Source: CAINVV01 sp963663675 (GTDB lineage Bacteria; Bacteroidota; Bacteroidia; Bacteroidales; Prolixibacteraceae). Taken from it: a DNA stretch of 64,000 bases. The notes below the pieces were generated by a model that made no database searches, was not told the DNA's origin, and was given only the letters and a program-made list of their open reading frames with translations. Below are positions 1 to 10,582 of the stretch, in pieces (the stretch's first letter is position 1; the number at the start of each line of letters is the position of its first letter). The stretch spans positions 2,604,001 through 2,668,000 of the forward strand of contig OY760498.1 in the NCBI GenBank assembly GCA_963663675.1, in the 5' to 3' direction. The position numbers and the translations under genes are program-made.

Positions 1-2
1 TT

Positions 3-3000
3 ACAGCCACCTATTCACGTATTGCGGGTGAAACTGTTTTAGGTAGTCCCTATATTATTTCTGCTACTTTAAATCCGGCAGCAGTATTAGGAAATTATAA
101 CATTACCTACAACACCGCTTCCTTTAACATCAGCAAAGCTTCCTCCACTATTGAAGTAAATGATGTAAACAGTTACATCTATAACGGATGGGCCCAGGGT
201 CCAACAACAACCGTTGTGACAGGTGGATCAACTGCGCCAGTAACTTTTGAGTACAGCGGTACCGGTTCAACAACCTACCCGGCCAGTGCTACCAAGCCAA
301 CCAATGCCGGCACCTACCAGGTAGTAGCGACCCTTGCTGCAGATGACAATCATGAAGGAGCTGTTTCAGCGGCGTTTGGTTTTAGCATCACCAAGAAAAC
401 TATCACGGTTACTCCTGATGCAGGTCAGACTAAAGAATATGGCGCTGCTAATCCTGCCTATACATATGGATTTACTCCTGCGCTGATCTCTGGTGATTCA
501 TTCTCAGGTGCTCTGAGCCGCGTAGCTGGCGAGGATGTCGCTTCTTATGACATTACCCAGGGCGATCTGGCTTTGAGTGCAAACTACACCCTGACATTTG
601 TTGAAAATGTTAAGTTTGCCATCACCAAAAAAGCTGCCTCGGTAACTCCAATTGCCAATTCTAAAGTGTATGGTGCAATTGATCCTGCCCTGGCCGGTAA
701 CCTGGCCGGTTTCTTACCTGCTGACAATGTTACTGCTGCTTATAGCCGTACAGCTGGTGAAACTGTCCTTGGCGGTCCTTACACTATCAGTGCTGTTCTT
801 AGCCCTGCAGGTGTTCTTGCAAACTATACCATCACATACAATACTGCTGCCTTTACTATTACAACCAAGACAGCTTCCGTTGTTGTGGATGCTCAAACCA
901 AGGAATACGGTGCTTCTGACCCAACTCTGACTGGTACATTGAGCGGATTCATGCCTGCTGACAATGTAATAGCTACTTACAGCCGCATAGCTGGTGAAAC
1001 TGTCCTTGGTGGACCTTACACCATCAGTGCTGTATTGACCCCGACTGAGGTTCTGAGTAACTATGACATTACAAATACTCCTGCAAGCCTGACAATCACC
1101 AAAAAAGCAGCTTCGGTAACTCCAATTGCCAATTCTAAAGTGTATGGTGCAATTGATCCTGCCCTGGCCGGTAACCTGGTCGGTTTCTTAACCGCTGACA
1201 ATGTTACTGCTGCTTATAGCCGTACAGCTGGTGAAACTGTCCTTGGCGGTCCTTACACTATCAGTGCTGTTCTTAGCCCTGCAGGTGTTCTTGCAAACTA
1301 TACCATCACATACAATACTGCTGCCTTTACTATTACAACCAAGACAGCTTCCGTTGTTGTGGATGCTCAAACCAAGGAATACGGTGCTTCTGACCCAACT
1401 CTGACTGGTACATTGAGCGGATTCATGCCTGCTGACAATGTAATAGCTACTTACAGCCGCATAGCTGGTGAAACTGTCCTTGGTGGACCTTACACTATCA
1501 GTGCTGTATTGACCCCAACTGAGGTTCTGAGTAACTATGACATTACAAATACTCCTGCCAGCCTGACAATCACCAAAAAAACAGCTTCGGTAACTCCAAT
1601 TGCCAATTCTAAAGTGTATGGTGCAATTGATCCTGCCCTGGCCGGTAACCTGGCCGGTTTCTTAACCGCTGACAATGTTACTGCTATTTATAGCCGTACA
1701 GCTGGTGAAACTGTCCTTGGCGGTCCTTACACTATCAGTGCTGTTCTTAGCCCTGCAGGTGTTCTTGCAAACTATACCATCACATACAATACTGCTGCCT
1801 TTACTATTACAACCAAGACAGCTTCCGTTGTTGTTGATGCTCAAACCAAGGAATACGGTGCTTCTGACCCAACTCTGACTGGTACATTGAGCGGATTCAT
1901 GCCTGCTGACAATGTAATAGCTACTTACAGCCGCATAGCTGGTGAAACTGTCCTTGGTGGACCTTACACCATCAGTGCTGTATTGACCCCGACTGAGGTT
2001 CTGAGTAACTATGATATCACAAATACTCCTAACAGCCTGACAATCACCAAAAAAGCAGCTTCGGTAACTCCAATTGCCAATTCTAAAGTGTATGGTGCAA
2101 TTGATCCTGCCCTGGCCGGTAACCTGGTCGGTTTCTTAACCGCTGACAATGTTACTGCTATTTATAGCCGTACAGCTGGTGAAACTGTCCTTGGTGGGCC
2201 TTACACTATCAGTGCTGTTCTTAGCCCTGCAGGTGTTCTTGCAAACTATACCATCACATACAATACTGCTGCCTTTACTATTACAACCAAGACAGCTTCC
2301 GTTGTTGTGGATGCTCAAACCAAGGAATACGGTGCTTCTGACCCAACTCTGACTGGTACATTGAGCGGATTCATGCCTGCTGACAATGTAATAGCTACTT
2401 ACAGCCGCATAGCTGGTGAAACTGTCCTTGGTGGACCTTACACCATCAGTGCTGTATTGACCCCAACTGAGGTTCTGAGTAACTATGACATTACAAATAC
2501 TCCTGCCAGCCTGACAATCACCAAAAAAGCAGCTTCGGTAACTCCAATTGCCAATTCTAAAGTGTATGGTGCAATTGATCCTGCCCTGGCCGGTAACCTG
2601 GTCGGTTTCTTAACCGCTGACAATGTTACTGCTGCTTATAGCCGTGCAGCTGGTGAAACTGTCCTTGGCGGGCCTTACACTATCAGTGCTGTTCTTAGCC
2701 CTGCAGGTGTTCTTGCAAACTATACCATCACATACAATACTGCTGCCTTTACTATTACAACCAAGACAGCTTCCGTTGTTGTGGATGCTCAAACCAAGGA
2801 ATACGGTGCTTCTGACCCAACTCTGACTGGTACATTGAGCGGATTCATGCCTGCTGACAATGTAATAGCTACTTACAGCCGCATAGCTGGTGAAACTGTC
2901 CTTGGTGGACCTTACACCATCAGTGCTGTATTGACCCCAACTGAGGTTCTGAGTAACTATGACATTACAAATACTCCTGCCAGCCTGACAATCACCAAAA

Positions 3001-6000
3001 AAGCAGCTTCGGTAACTCCAATTGCCAATTCTAAAGTGTATGGTGCAATTGATCCTGCCCTGGCCGGTAACCTGGTCGGTTTCTTAACCGCTGACAATGT
3101 TACTGCTGCTTATAGCCGTGCAGCTGGTGAAACTGTCCTTGGCGGGCCTTACACTATCAGTGCTGTTCTTAGCCCTGCAGGTGTTCTTGCAAACTATACC
3201 ATCACATACAATACTGCTGCCTTTACTATTACAACCAAGACAGCTTCCGTTGTTGTGGATGCTCAAACCAAGGAATACGGTGCTTCTGACCCAACTCTGA
3301 CTGGTACATTGAGCGGATTCATGCCTGCTGACAATGTAATAGCTACTTACAGCCGCATAGCTGGTGAAACTGTCCTTGGTGGACCTTACACTATCAGTGC
3401 TGTATTGACCCCAACTGAGGTTCTGAGTAACTATGACATTACAAATACTCCTGCCAGCCTGACAATCACCAAAAAAACAGCTTCGGTAACTCCAATTGCC
3501 AATTCTAAAGTGTATGGTGCAATTGATCCTGCCCTGGCCGGTAACCTGGCCGGTTTCTTAACCGCTGACAATGTTACTGCTATTTATAGCCGTACAGCTG
3601 GTGAAACTGTCCTTGGCGGTCCTTACACTATCAGTGCTGTTCTTAGCCCTGCAGGTGTTCTTGCAAACTATACCATCACATACAATACTGCTGCCTTTAC
3701 TATTACAACCAAGACAGCTTCCGTTGTTGTTGATGCTCAAACCAAGGAATACGGTGCTTCTGACCCAACTCTGACTGGTACATTGAGCGGATTCATGCCT
3801 GCTGACAATGTAATAGCTACTTACAGCCGCATAGCTGGTGAAACTGTCCTTGGTGGACCTTACACCATCAGTGCTGTATTGACCCCAACTGAGGTTCTGA
3901 GTAACTATGACATTACAAATACTCCTGCCAGCCTGACAATCACCAAAAAAGCAGCTTCGGTAACTCCAATTGCCAATTCTAAAGTGTATGGTGCAATTGA
4001 TCCTGCCCTGGCCGGTAACCTGGTCGGTTTCTTAACCGCTGACAATGTTACTGCTGCTTATAGCCGTGCAGCTGGTGAAACTGTCCTTGGCGGGCCTTAC
4101 ACTATCAGTGCTGTTCTTAGCCCTGCAGGTGTTCTTGCAAACTATACCATCACATACAATACTGCTGCCTTTACTATTACAACCAAGACAGCTTCCGTTG
4201 TTGTGGATGCTCAAACCAAGGAATACGGTGCTTCTGACCCAACTCTGACTGGTACATTGAGCGGATTCATGCCTGCTGACAATGTAATAGCTACTTACAG
4301 CCGTATAGCTGGTGAAACTGTCCTTGGCGGGCCTTACACCATCAGTGCTGTATTGACCCCAACTGAGGTTCTGAGTAACTATGACATCACAAATACTCCT
4401 AACAGCCTGACAATCACCAAAAAAACAGCTTCGGTAACTCCAATTGCCAATTCTAAAGTGTATGGTGCAATTGATCCTGCCCTGGCCGGTAACCTGGTCG
4501 GTTTCTTAACCGCTGACAATGTTACTGCTATTTATAGCCGTACAGCTGGTGAAACTGTCCTTGGCGGTCCTTACACTATCAGTGCTGTTCTTAGCCCTGC
4601 AGGTGTTCTTGCCAACTATACCATCACATACAATACTGCTGCCTTTACTATTACAACCAAGACAGCTTCCGTTGTTGTGGATGCTCAAACCAAGGAATAC
4701 GGTGCTTCTGACCCAACTCTGACTGGTACATTGAGCGGATTCATGCCTGCTGACAATGTAATAGCTACTTACAGCCGTATAGCTGGTGAAACTGTCCTTG
4801 GTGGACCTTACACCATCAGTGCTGTATTGACCCCAACTGAGGTTCTGAGTAACTATGACATTACAAATACTCCTGCCAGCCTGACAATCACCAAAAAAGC
4901 AGCTTCGGTAACTCCAATTGCCAATTCTAAAGTGTATGGTGCAATTGATCCTGCCCTGGCCGGTAACCTGGTCGGTTTCTTAACCGCTGACAATGTTACT
5001 GCTGCTTATAGCCGTGCAGCTGGTGAAACTGTCCTTGGCGGGCCTTACACTATCAGTGCTGTTCTTAGCCCTGCAGGTGTTCTTGCAAACTATACCATCA
5101 CATACAATACTGCTGCCTTTACTATTACAACCAAGACAGCTTCCGTTGTTGTGGATGCTCAAACCAAGGAATACGGTGCTTCTGACCCAACTCTGACTGG
5201 TACATTGAGCGGATTCATGCCTGCTGACAATGTAATAGCTACTTACAGCCGTATAGCTGGTGAAACTGTCCTTGGTGGACCTTACACCATCAGTGCTGTA
5301 TTGACCCCGACTGAGGTTCTGAGTAACTATGATATCACAAATACTCCTAACAGCCTGACAATCACCAAAAAAGCAGCTTCGGTAACTCCAATTGCCAATT
5401 CTAAAGTGTATGGTGCAATTGATCCTGCCCTGGCCGGTAACCTGGTCGGTTTCTTAACCGCTGACAATGTTACTGCTATTTATAGCCGTACAGCTGGTGA
5501 AACTGTCCTTGGCGGTCCTTACACTATCAGTGCTGTTCTTAGCCCTGCAGGTGTTCTTGCCAACTATACCATCACATACAATACTGCTGCCTTTACTATT
5601 ACAACCAAGACAGCTTCCGTTGTTGTGGATGCTCAAACCAAGGAATACGGTGCTTCTGACCCAACTCTGACTGGTACATTGAGCGGATTCATGCCTGCTG
5701 ACAATGTAATAGCTACTTACAGCCGCATAGCTGGTGAAACTGTCCTTGGTGGACCTTACACCATCAGTGCTGTATTGACCCCAACTGAGGTTCTGAGTAA
5801 CTATGACATTACAAATACTCCTGCCAGCTTGACAATCACCAAAAAAACCCTCACCGTTACCGCCTCCGATATCACGAAGGAATTCAATACCACCTACACC
5901 TTCCTGGGTACTGAATTTACCACCGTTGGGCTGGTACCGGGCGACATTGTTACCTCTGCAACGATTACCAGCGACGGAGCTGCACAAGCTGCCGTTGTAG

Positions 6001-8378
6001 GTGACCACGACATCCTAATTAAGGACGCTGTTGGTGACGGTCTGGCCAATTACGAGATCGGCTATGTGAAAGGAACCATGCATATACTGGACAGGACTGC
6101 TCCTTCCACGGTATGCAAGGCTGTTACCATTGATCTCAATGCAAGTGGCGCGGCAACACTCACCGCTGCACAGATCGATGGCGGAACTATCGACCCGAGT
6201 AGCTTCACACTCGAAATTTCGAAAAGTTCGTTCGATTGCAGCGAAGTTGGAAACCACAATGTAACACTCACAGCAACTGATATTTACGGCAACACATCCA
6301 GCTGCGAGGCAGTTGTAACCGTACAGGATAAAGTTAAACCTGTAGTTACCTGTCCTTCCAACAAGGTATTTGCAGCCGAATGTACCGCTATTAATATTCC
6401 GCTGGCGGATATTGGAACAGCCACGGCCACAGACAATTGCACTGTCCTTTCCGTTACCGGATCAAGACAGGGAGGCCTGGCGCTTACCGATCCATACCCA
6501 ATTGGAGTCAATATCATAACCTGGTCCGCCACAGACGTAAACGGCAACGTGGCAGTCTCCTGCGACCAGACAATTACAGTAAACGGTAATATTACCGTTA
6601 CCCTGACGGGCACAACGCCGGTGAATGTCAACAACACTCCGGGTGCATGCTCCGCCCTGGTACCGGAAGAACAGCTGAAACCAACCGTTACAGGTTGCGG
6701 CGCTTATACACTGCAAAGATACAGAGGCGATTACCTCTCTTTGACAGCTCCTTATCCTGTTGGAAACACAACCATTTACTGGACTGCATGGGACAATTCA
6801 GTACCACGCAAACAGGTGGCCTATTTCGACCAGGTAGTTACGGTGACGGACAGTGAAAATCCGACCATCACAGCACCTGGAGCAGTTAGTGTCAACAACG
6901 ACACCGATGCATGCGGCGCAGTAGTAGCTTCACTGGGAACTCCTGTAACGCACGACAACTGCGCGGTAGCTACTGTCACCAACGACCACGCTTCCACCAC
7001 CTACCCGGTCGGTGAAACCACCGTAACCTGGACAGTAACAGATATTCACGGGCATTCTGCAACAGCTACACAGGTTGTAACTGTGGTGGATGCACAGAAT
7101 CCGGTTATCGTGGCTCTGCCTTCCGACATCGTGACCAACAATGATCCTGGTGTCTGCGGTGCAGTAGTTTCATGGACTGCCCCAACTTCAAATGACAATT
7201 GTGCAGGAAGCTCTATAGCACAAACTGCAGGTCCTGTTTCTGGCTCTACATTCCCAATCGGTACAACAACTGTGACTTACACAGCTACTGATGCTGCCAA
7301 CAATACCTTCGCAGCTTCGTTTACCGTCAAAGTAATTGATAACCAGAATCCTACTATCGTGGCTCTGCCTTCCAACATCGTGACCAACAATGATACTGGT
7401 GTCTGCGGTGCAGTAGTTACATGGACAGCTCCAACTGCGGATGACAATTGTGCAGGAAGCTCTATCGCACAAACTGCAGGTCTGGCCTCTGGTGCTACAT
7501 TCCCAATCGGTACAACAACTGTGACTTACACAGCTACTGATGCTGCCAACAATACCTTCGCAGCTTCGTTTACCGTCAAAGTAATTGACAACCAGAATCC
7601 TACTATCGTGGCTCTGCCTTCCAACATCGTGACCAACAATGATACTGGTGTCTGCGGTGCAGTAGTTACATGGACAGCTCCAACTGCGGATGACAATTGT
7701 GCAGGAAGCTCTATCGCACAAACTGCAGGTCTGGCCTCTGGTGCTACATTCCCAATCGGTACAACAACTGTGACTTACACAGCTACTGATGCTGCCAACA
7801 ATACCTTCGCAGCTTCGTTTACCGTCAAAGTAATTGACAACCAGAATCCTACTATCGTGGCTCTGCCTTCCAACATCGTGACCAACAATGATCCTGGTGT
7901 CTGCGGTGCAGTAGTTACATGGACAGCTCCAACTGCGGATGACAATTGTGCAGGAAGCTCTATCGCACAAACTGCAGGTCTGGCCTCTGGTGCTACATTC
8001 CCAATCGGTACAACAACTGTGACTTACACAGCTACTGATGCTGCCAACAATACCTTCGCAGCTTCGTTTACCGTCAAAGTAATTGACAACCAGAATCCTA
8101 CTATCGTGGCTCTGCCTTCCAACATCGTGACCAACAATGATACTGGTGTCTGCGGTGCAGTAGTTACATGGACAGCTCCAACTGCGGATGACAATTGTGC
8201 AGGAAGCTCTATCGCACAAACTGCAGGTCTGGCCTCTGGTGCTACATTCCCAATCGGTACAACAACTGTGACTTACACAGCTACTGATGCTGCCAACAAT
8301 ACCTTCGCAGCTTCGTTTACCGTCAAAGTAATTGACAACCAGAATCCTACTATCGTGGCTCTGCTTCCGACATCGTGA
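3..8378 (+). CDS. Giant repeat-rich surface protein (MBG/HYR), N-terminal part; 5' truncated by window, frameshifted at its end
   Basis: The frame is open from the first bases of the window, so the real start lies upstream; the GTG at 216 is not a convincing start. The protein consists of beta-sandwich repeats. MBG-type domains (K-EYG-A-DP / YSR-AGETVLGGPY signature) run to about 6090, including eleven copies of a 158-residue double domain. HYR-type domains (VCGAVV-W-AP, DDNC, FPIGTTTVTYTATD) follow. No catalytic motif is visible; such proteins are usually cell-surface adhesins or matrix components. The frame ends at a TGA at 8376-8378, directly after a one-base deletion relative to every other 249-bp unit (about position 8364). 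Restoring one C joins it to the frame at 8375-20845, giving a single protein of more than 6,900 residues. The deletion may be a real mutation or an assembly error. Confidence 0.85.
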   Translation, partial: TATYSRIAGETVLGSPYIISATLNPAAVLGNYNITYNTASFNISKASSTIEVNDVNSYIYNGWAQGPTTTVVTGGSTAPVTFEYSGTGSTTYPASATKPTNAGTYQVVATLAADDNHEGAVSAAFGFSITKKTITVTPDAGQTKEYGAANPAYTYGFTPALISGDSFSGALSRVAGEDVASYDITQGDLALSANYTLTFVENVKFAITKKAASVTPIANSKVYGAIDPALAGNLAGFLPADNVTAAYSRTAGETVLGGPYTISAVLSPAGVLANYTITYNTAAFTITTKTASVVVDAQTKEYGASDPTLTGTLSGFMPADNVIATYSRIAGETVLGGPYTISAVLTPTEVLSNYDITNTPASLTITKKAASVTPIANSKVYGAIDPALAGNLVGFLTADNVTAAYSRTAGETVLGGPYTISAVLSPAGVLANYTITYNTAAFTITTKTASVVVDAQTKEYGASDPTLTGTLSGFMPADNVIATYSRIAGETVLGGPYTISAVLTPTEVLSNYDITNTPASLTITKKTASVTPIANSKVYGAIDPALAGNLAGFLTADNVTAIYSRTAGETVLGGPYTISAVLSPAGVLANYTITYNTAAFTITTKTASVVVDAQTKEYGASDPTLTGTLSGFMPADNVIATYSRIAGETVLGGPYTISAVLTPTEVLSNYDITNTPNSLTITKKAASVTPIANSKVYGAIDPALAGNLVGFLTADNVTAIYSRTAGETVLGGPYTISAVLSPAGVLANYTITYNTAAFTITTKTASVVVDAQTKEYGASDPTLTGTLSGFMPADNVIATYSRIAGETVLGGPYTISAVLTPTEVLSNYDITNTPASLTITKKAASVTPIANSKVYGAIDPALAGNLVGFLTADNVTAAYSRAAGETVLGGPYTISAVLSPAGVLANYTITYNTAAFTITTKTASVVVDAQTKEYGASDPTLTGTLSGFMPADNVIATYSRIAGETVLGGPYTISAVLTPTEVLSNYDITNTPASLTITKKAASVTPIANSKVYGAIDPALAGNLVGFLTADNVTAAYSRAAGETVLGGPYTISAVLSPAGVLANYTITYNTAAFTITTKTASVVVDAQTKEYGASDPTLTGTLSGFMPADNVIATYSRIAGETVLGGPYTISAVLTPTEVLSNYDITNTPASLTITKKTASVTPIANSKVYGAIDPALAGNLAGFLTADNVTAIYSRTAGETVLGGPYTISAVLSPAGVLANYTITYNTAAFTITTKTASVVVDAQTKEYGASDPTLTGTLSGFMPADNVIATYSRIAGETVLGGPYTISAVLTPTEVLSNYDITNTPASLTITKKAASVTPIANSKVYGAIDPALAGNLVGFLTADNVTAAYSRAAGETVLGGPYTISAVLSPAGVLANYTITYNTAAFTITTKTASVVVDAQTKEYGASDPTLTGTLSGFMPADNVIATYSRIAGETVLGGPYTISAVLTPTEVLSNYDITNTPNSLTITKKTASVTPIANSKVYGAIDPALAGNLVGFLTADNVTAIYSRTAGETVLGGPYTISAVLSPAGVLANYTITYNTAAFTITTKTASVVVDAQTKEYGASDPTLTGTLSGFMPADNVIATYSRIAGETVLGGPYTISAVLTPTEVLSNYDITNTPASLTITKKAASVTPIANSKVYGAIDPALAGNLVGFLTADNVTAAYSRAAGETVLGGPYTISAVLSPAGVLANYTITYNTAAFTITTKTASVVVDAQTKEYGASDPTLTGTLSGFMPADNVIATYSRIAGETVLGGPYTISAVLTPTEVLSNYDITNTPNSLTITKKAASVTPIANSKVYGAIDPALAGNLVGFLTADNVTAIYSRTAGETVLGGPYTISAVLSPAGVLANYTITYNTAAFTITTKTASVVVDAQTKEYGASDPTLTGTLSGFMPADNVIATYSRIAGETVLGGPYTISAVLTPTEVLSNYDITNTPASLTITKKTLTVTASDITKEFNTTYTFLGTEFTTVGLVPGDIVTSATITSDGAAQAAVVGDHDILIKDAVGDGLANYEIGYVKGTMHILDRTAPSTVCKAVTIDLNASGAATLTAAQIDGGTIDPSSFTLEISKSSFDCSEVGNHNVTLTATDIYGNTSSCEAVVTVQDKVKPVVTCPSNKVFAAECTAINIPLADIGTATATDNCTVLSVTGSRQGGLALTDPYPIGVNIITWSATDVNGNVAVSCDQTITVNGNITVTLTGTTPVNVNNTPGACSALVPEEQLKPTVTGCGAYTLQRYRGDYLSLTAPYPVGNTTIYWTAWDNSVPRKQVAYFDQVVTVTDSENPTITAPGAVSVNNDTDACGAVVASLGTPVTHDNCAVATVTNDHASTTYPVGETTVTWTVTDIHGHSATATQVVTVVDAQNPVIVALPSDIVTNNDPGVCGAVVSWTAPTSNDNCAGSSIAQTAGPVSGSTFPIGTTTVTYTATDAANNTFAASFTVKVIDNQNPTIVALPSNIVTNNDTGVCGAVVTWTAPTADDNCAGSSIAQTAGLASGATFPIGTTTVTYTATDAANNTFAASFTVKVIDNQNPTIVALPSNIVTNNDTGVCGAVVTWTAPTADDNCAGSSIAQTAGLASGATFPIGTTTVTYTATDAANNTFAASFTVKVIDNQNPTIVALPSNIVTNNDPGVCGAVVTWTAPTADDNCAGSSIAQTAGLASGATFPIGTTTVTYTATDAANNTFAASFTVKVIDNQNPTIVALPSNIVTNNDTGVCGAVVTWTAPTADDNCAGSSIAQTAGLASGATFPIGTTTVTYTATDAANNTFAASFTVKVIDNQNPTIVALLPTS
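633..5846 (+). repeat. Tandem repeat, 474 bp x 11 (MBG double domain)
   Basis: Eleven head-to-tail in-frame units of exactly 474 bp (158 residues) encode two MBG-type domains each. Copies differ at only a few sites, for example A/T in ASVTP, A/V in LxGFL, AYSRA/IYSRT and A/N in TPxSL. The mosaic of these variants shows block duplications. Near-identity of DNA, including silent sites, points to recent expansion or gene conversion. Copy number from a short-read assembly should be treated with caution. Confidence 0.95.
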
Positions 8379-10582
8379 CCAACAATGATCCTGGTGTCTG
8401 CGGTGCAGTAGTTTCATGGACTGCCCCAACTTCAAATGACAATTGTGCAGGAAGCTCTATAGCACAAACTGCAGGTCTGGCCTCTGGTGCTACATTCCCA
8501 ATCGGTACAACAACTGTGACTTACACAGCTACTGATGCTGCCAACAATACCTTCGCAGCTTCGTTTACCGTCAAAGTAATTGATAACCAGAATCCTACTA
8601 TCGTGGCTCTGCCTTCCAACATCGTGACCAACAATGATACTGGTGTCTGCGGTGCAGTAGTTACATGGACAGCTCCAACTGCGGATGACAATTGTGCAGG
8701 AAGCTCTATAGCACAAACTGCCGGTCTGGCCTCTGGTGCTACATTCCCAATCGGTACAACAACTGTGACTTACACAGCTACTGATGCTGCCAACAATACC
8801 TTCGCAGCTTCGTTTACCGTCAAAGTAATTGACAACCAAAATCCTACTATCGTGGCTCTGCCTTCCAACATCGTGACCAACAATGATCCTGGTGTCTGCG
8901 GTGCAGTAGTTACATGGACAGCTCCAACTGCGGATGACAATTGTGCAGGAAGCTCTATAGCACAAACTGCAGGTCTGGCCTCTGGTGCTACATTCCCAAT
9001 CGGTACAACAACTGTGACTTACACAGCTACTGATGCTGCCAACAATACCTTCGCAGCTTCGTTTACCGTCAAAGTAATTGATAACCAGAATCCTACTATC
9101 GTGGCTCTGCCTTCCAACATCGTGACCAACAATGATACTGGTGTCTGCGGTGCAGTAGTTACATGGACAGCTCCAACTGCGGATGACAATTGTGCAGGAA
9201 GCTCTATCGCACAAACTGCAGGTCTGGCCTCTGGTGCTACATTCCCAATCGGTACAACAACTGTGACTTACACAGCTACTGATGCTGCCAACAATACCTT
9301 CGCAGCTTCGTTTACCGTCAAAGTAATTGACAACCAGAATCCTACTATCGTGGCTCTGCCTTCCAACATCGTGACCAACAATGATACTGGTGTCTGCGGT
9401 GCAGTAGTTACATGGACAGCTCCAACTGCGGATGACAATTGTGCAGGAAGCTCTATCGCACAAACTGCAGGTCTGGCCTCTGGTGCTACATTCCCAATCG
9501 GTACAACAACTGTGACTTACACAGCTACTGATGCTGCCAACAATACCTTCGCAGCTTCGTTTACCGTCAAAGTAATTGACAACCAGAATCCTACTATCGT
9601 GGCTCTGCCTTCCAACATCGTGACCAACAATGATCCTGGTGTCTGCGGTGCAGTAGTTACATGGACAGCTCCAACTGCGGATGACAATTGTGCAGGAAGC
9701 TCTATCGCACAAACTGCAGGTCTGGCCTCTGGTGCTACATTCCCAATCGGTACAACAACTGTGACTTACACAGCTACTGATGCTGCCAACAATACCTTCG
9801 CAGCTTCGTTTACCGTCAAAGTAATTGACAACCAGAATCCTACTATCGTGGCTCTGCCTTCCAACATCGTGACCAACAATGATACTGGTGTCTGCGGTGC
9901 AGTAGTTACATGGACAGCTCCAACTGCGGATGACAATTGTGCAGGAAGCTCTATCGCACAAACTGCAGGTCTGGCCTCTGGTGCTACATTCCCAATCGGT
10001 ACAACAACTGTGACTTACACAGCTACTGATGCTGCCAACAATACCTTCGCAGCTTCGTTTACCGTCAAAGTAATTGACAACCAGAATCCTACTATCGTGG
10101 CTCTGCCTTCCAACATCGTGACCAACAATGATCCTGGTGTCTGCGGTGCAGTAGTTACATGGACAGCTCCAACTGCGGATGACAATTGTGCAGGAAGCTC
10201 TATCGCACAAACTGCAGGTCTGGCCTCTGGTGCTACATTCCCAATCGGTACAACAACTGTGACTTACACAGCTACTGATGCTGCCAACAATACCTTCGCA
10301 GCTTCGTTTACCGTCAAAGTAATTGACAACCAGAATCCTACTATCGTGGCTCTGCCTTCCAACATCGTGACCAACAATGATCCTGGTGTCTGCGGTGCAG
10401 TAGTTACATGGACAGCTCCAACTGCGGATGACAATTGTGCAGGAAGCTCTATCGCACAAACTGCAGGTCCGGCCTCTGGTGCTACATTCCCAATCGGTAC
10501 AACAACTGTAACTTACAAAGCTACAGATGCCGCTCTCAATACTTTCGAAGCTTCGTTCACCGTGAAGGTTAACGATACCCAG
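7098..10582 (+). repeat. Tandem repeat, 249 bp x 14 (HYR domain), one unit with a 1-bp deletion
   Basis: Fourteen units of 249 bp (83 residues) from NPVIVALPSDIV onwards. Unit 6 (8343-8590) is 248 bp. It lacks one C in CTGCCTTCC at about 8364, which causes the frameshift. Its first part repeats sequence variants otherwise found only in unit 1 (CCGACATC, TCATGGACTGCCCC), so the seam looks like a junction between copies of a five-unit block. Confidence 0.95.

Noticed and set aside
5454..6008. 184-codon minus-strand frame at the end of the MBG block
   Set aside because: Shadow of the repeat gene with no family features.
8432..10459. Long Cys-rich open frames on the minus strand (also 7188-8435) across the 249-bp repeats
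   Set aside because: The repeat length is a multiple of three, so one open antisense unit stays open throughout. No homology or start signal; shadow of the HYR gene.
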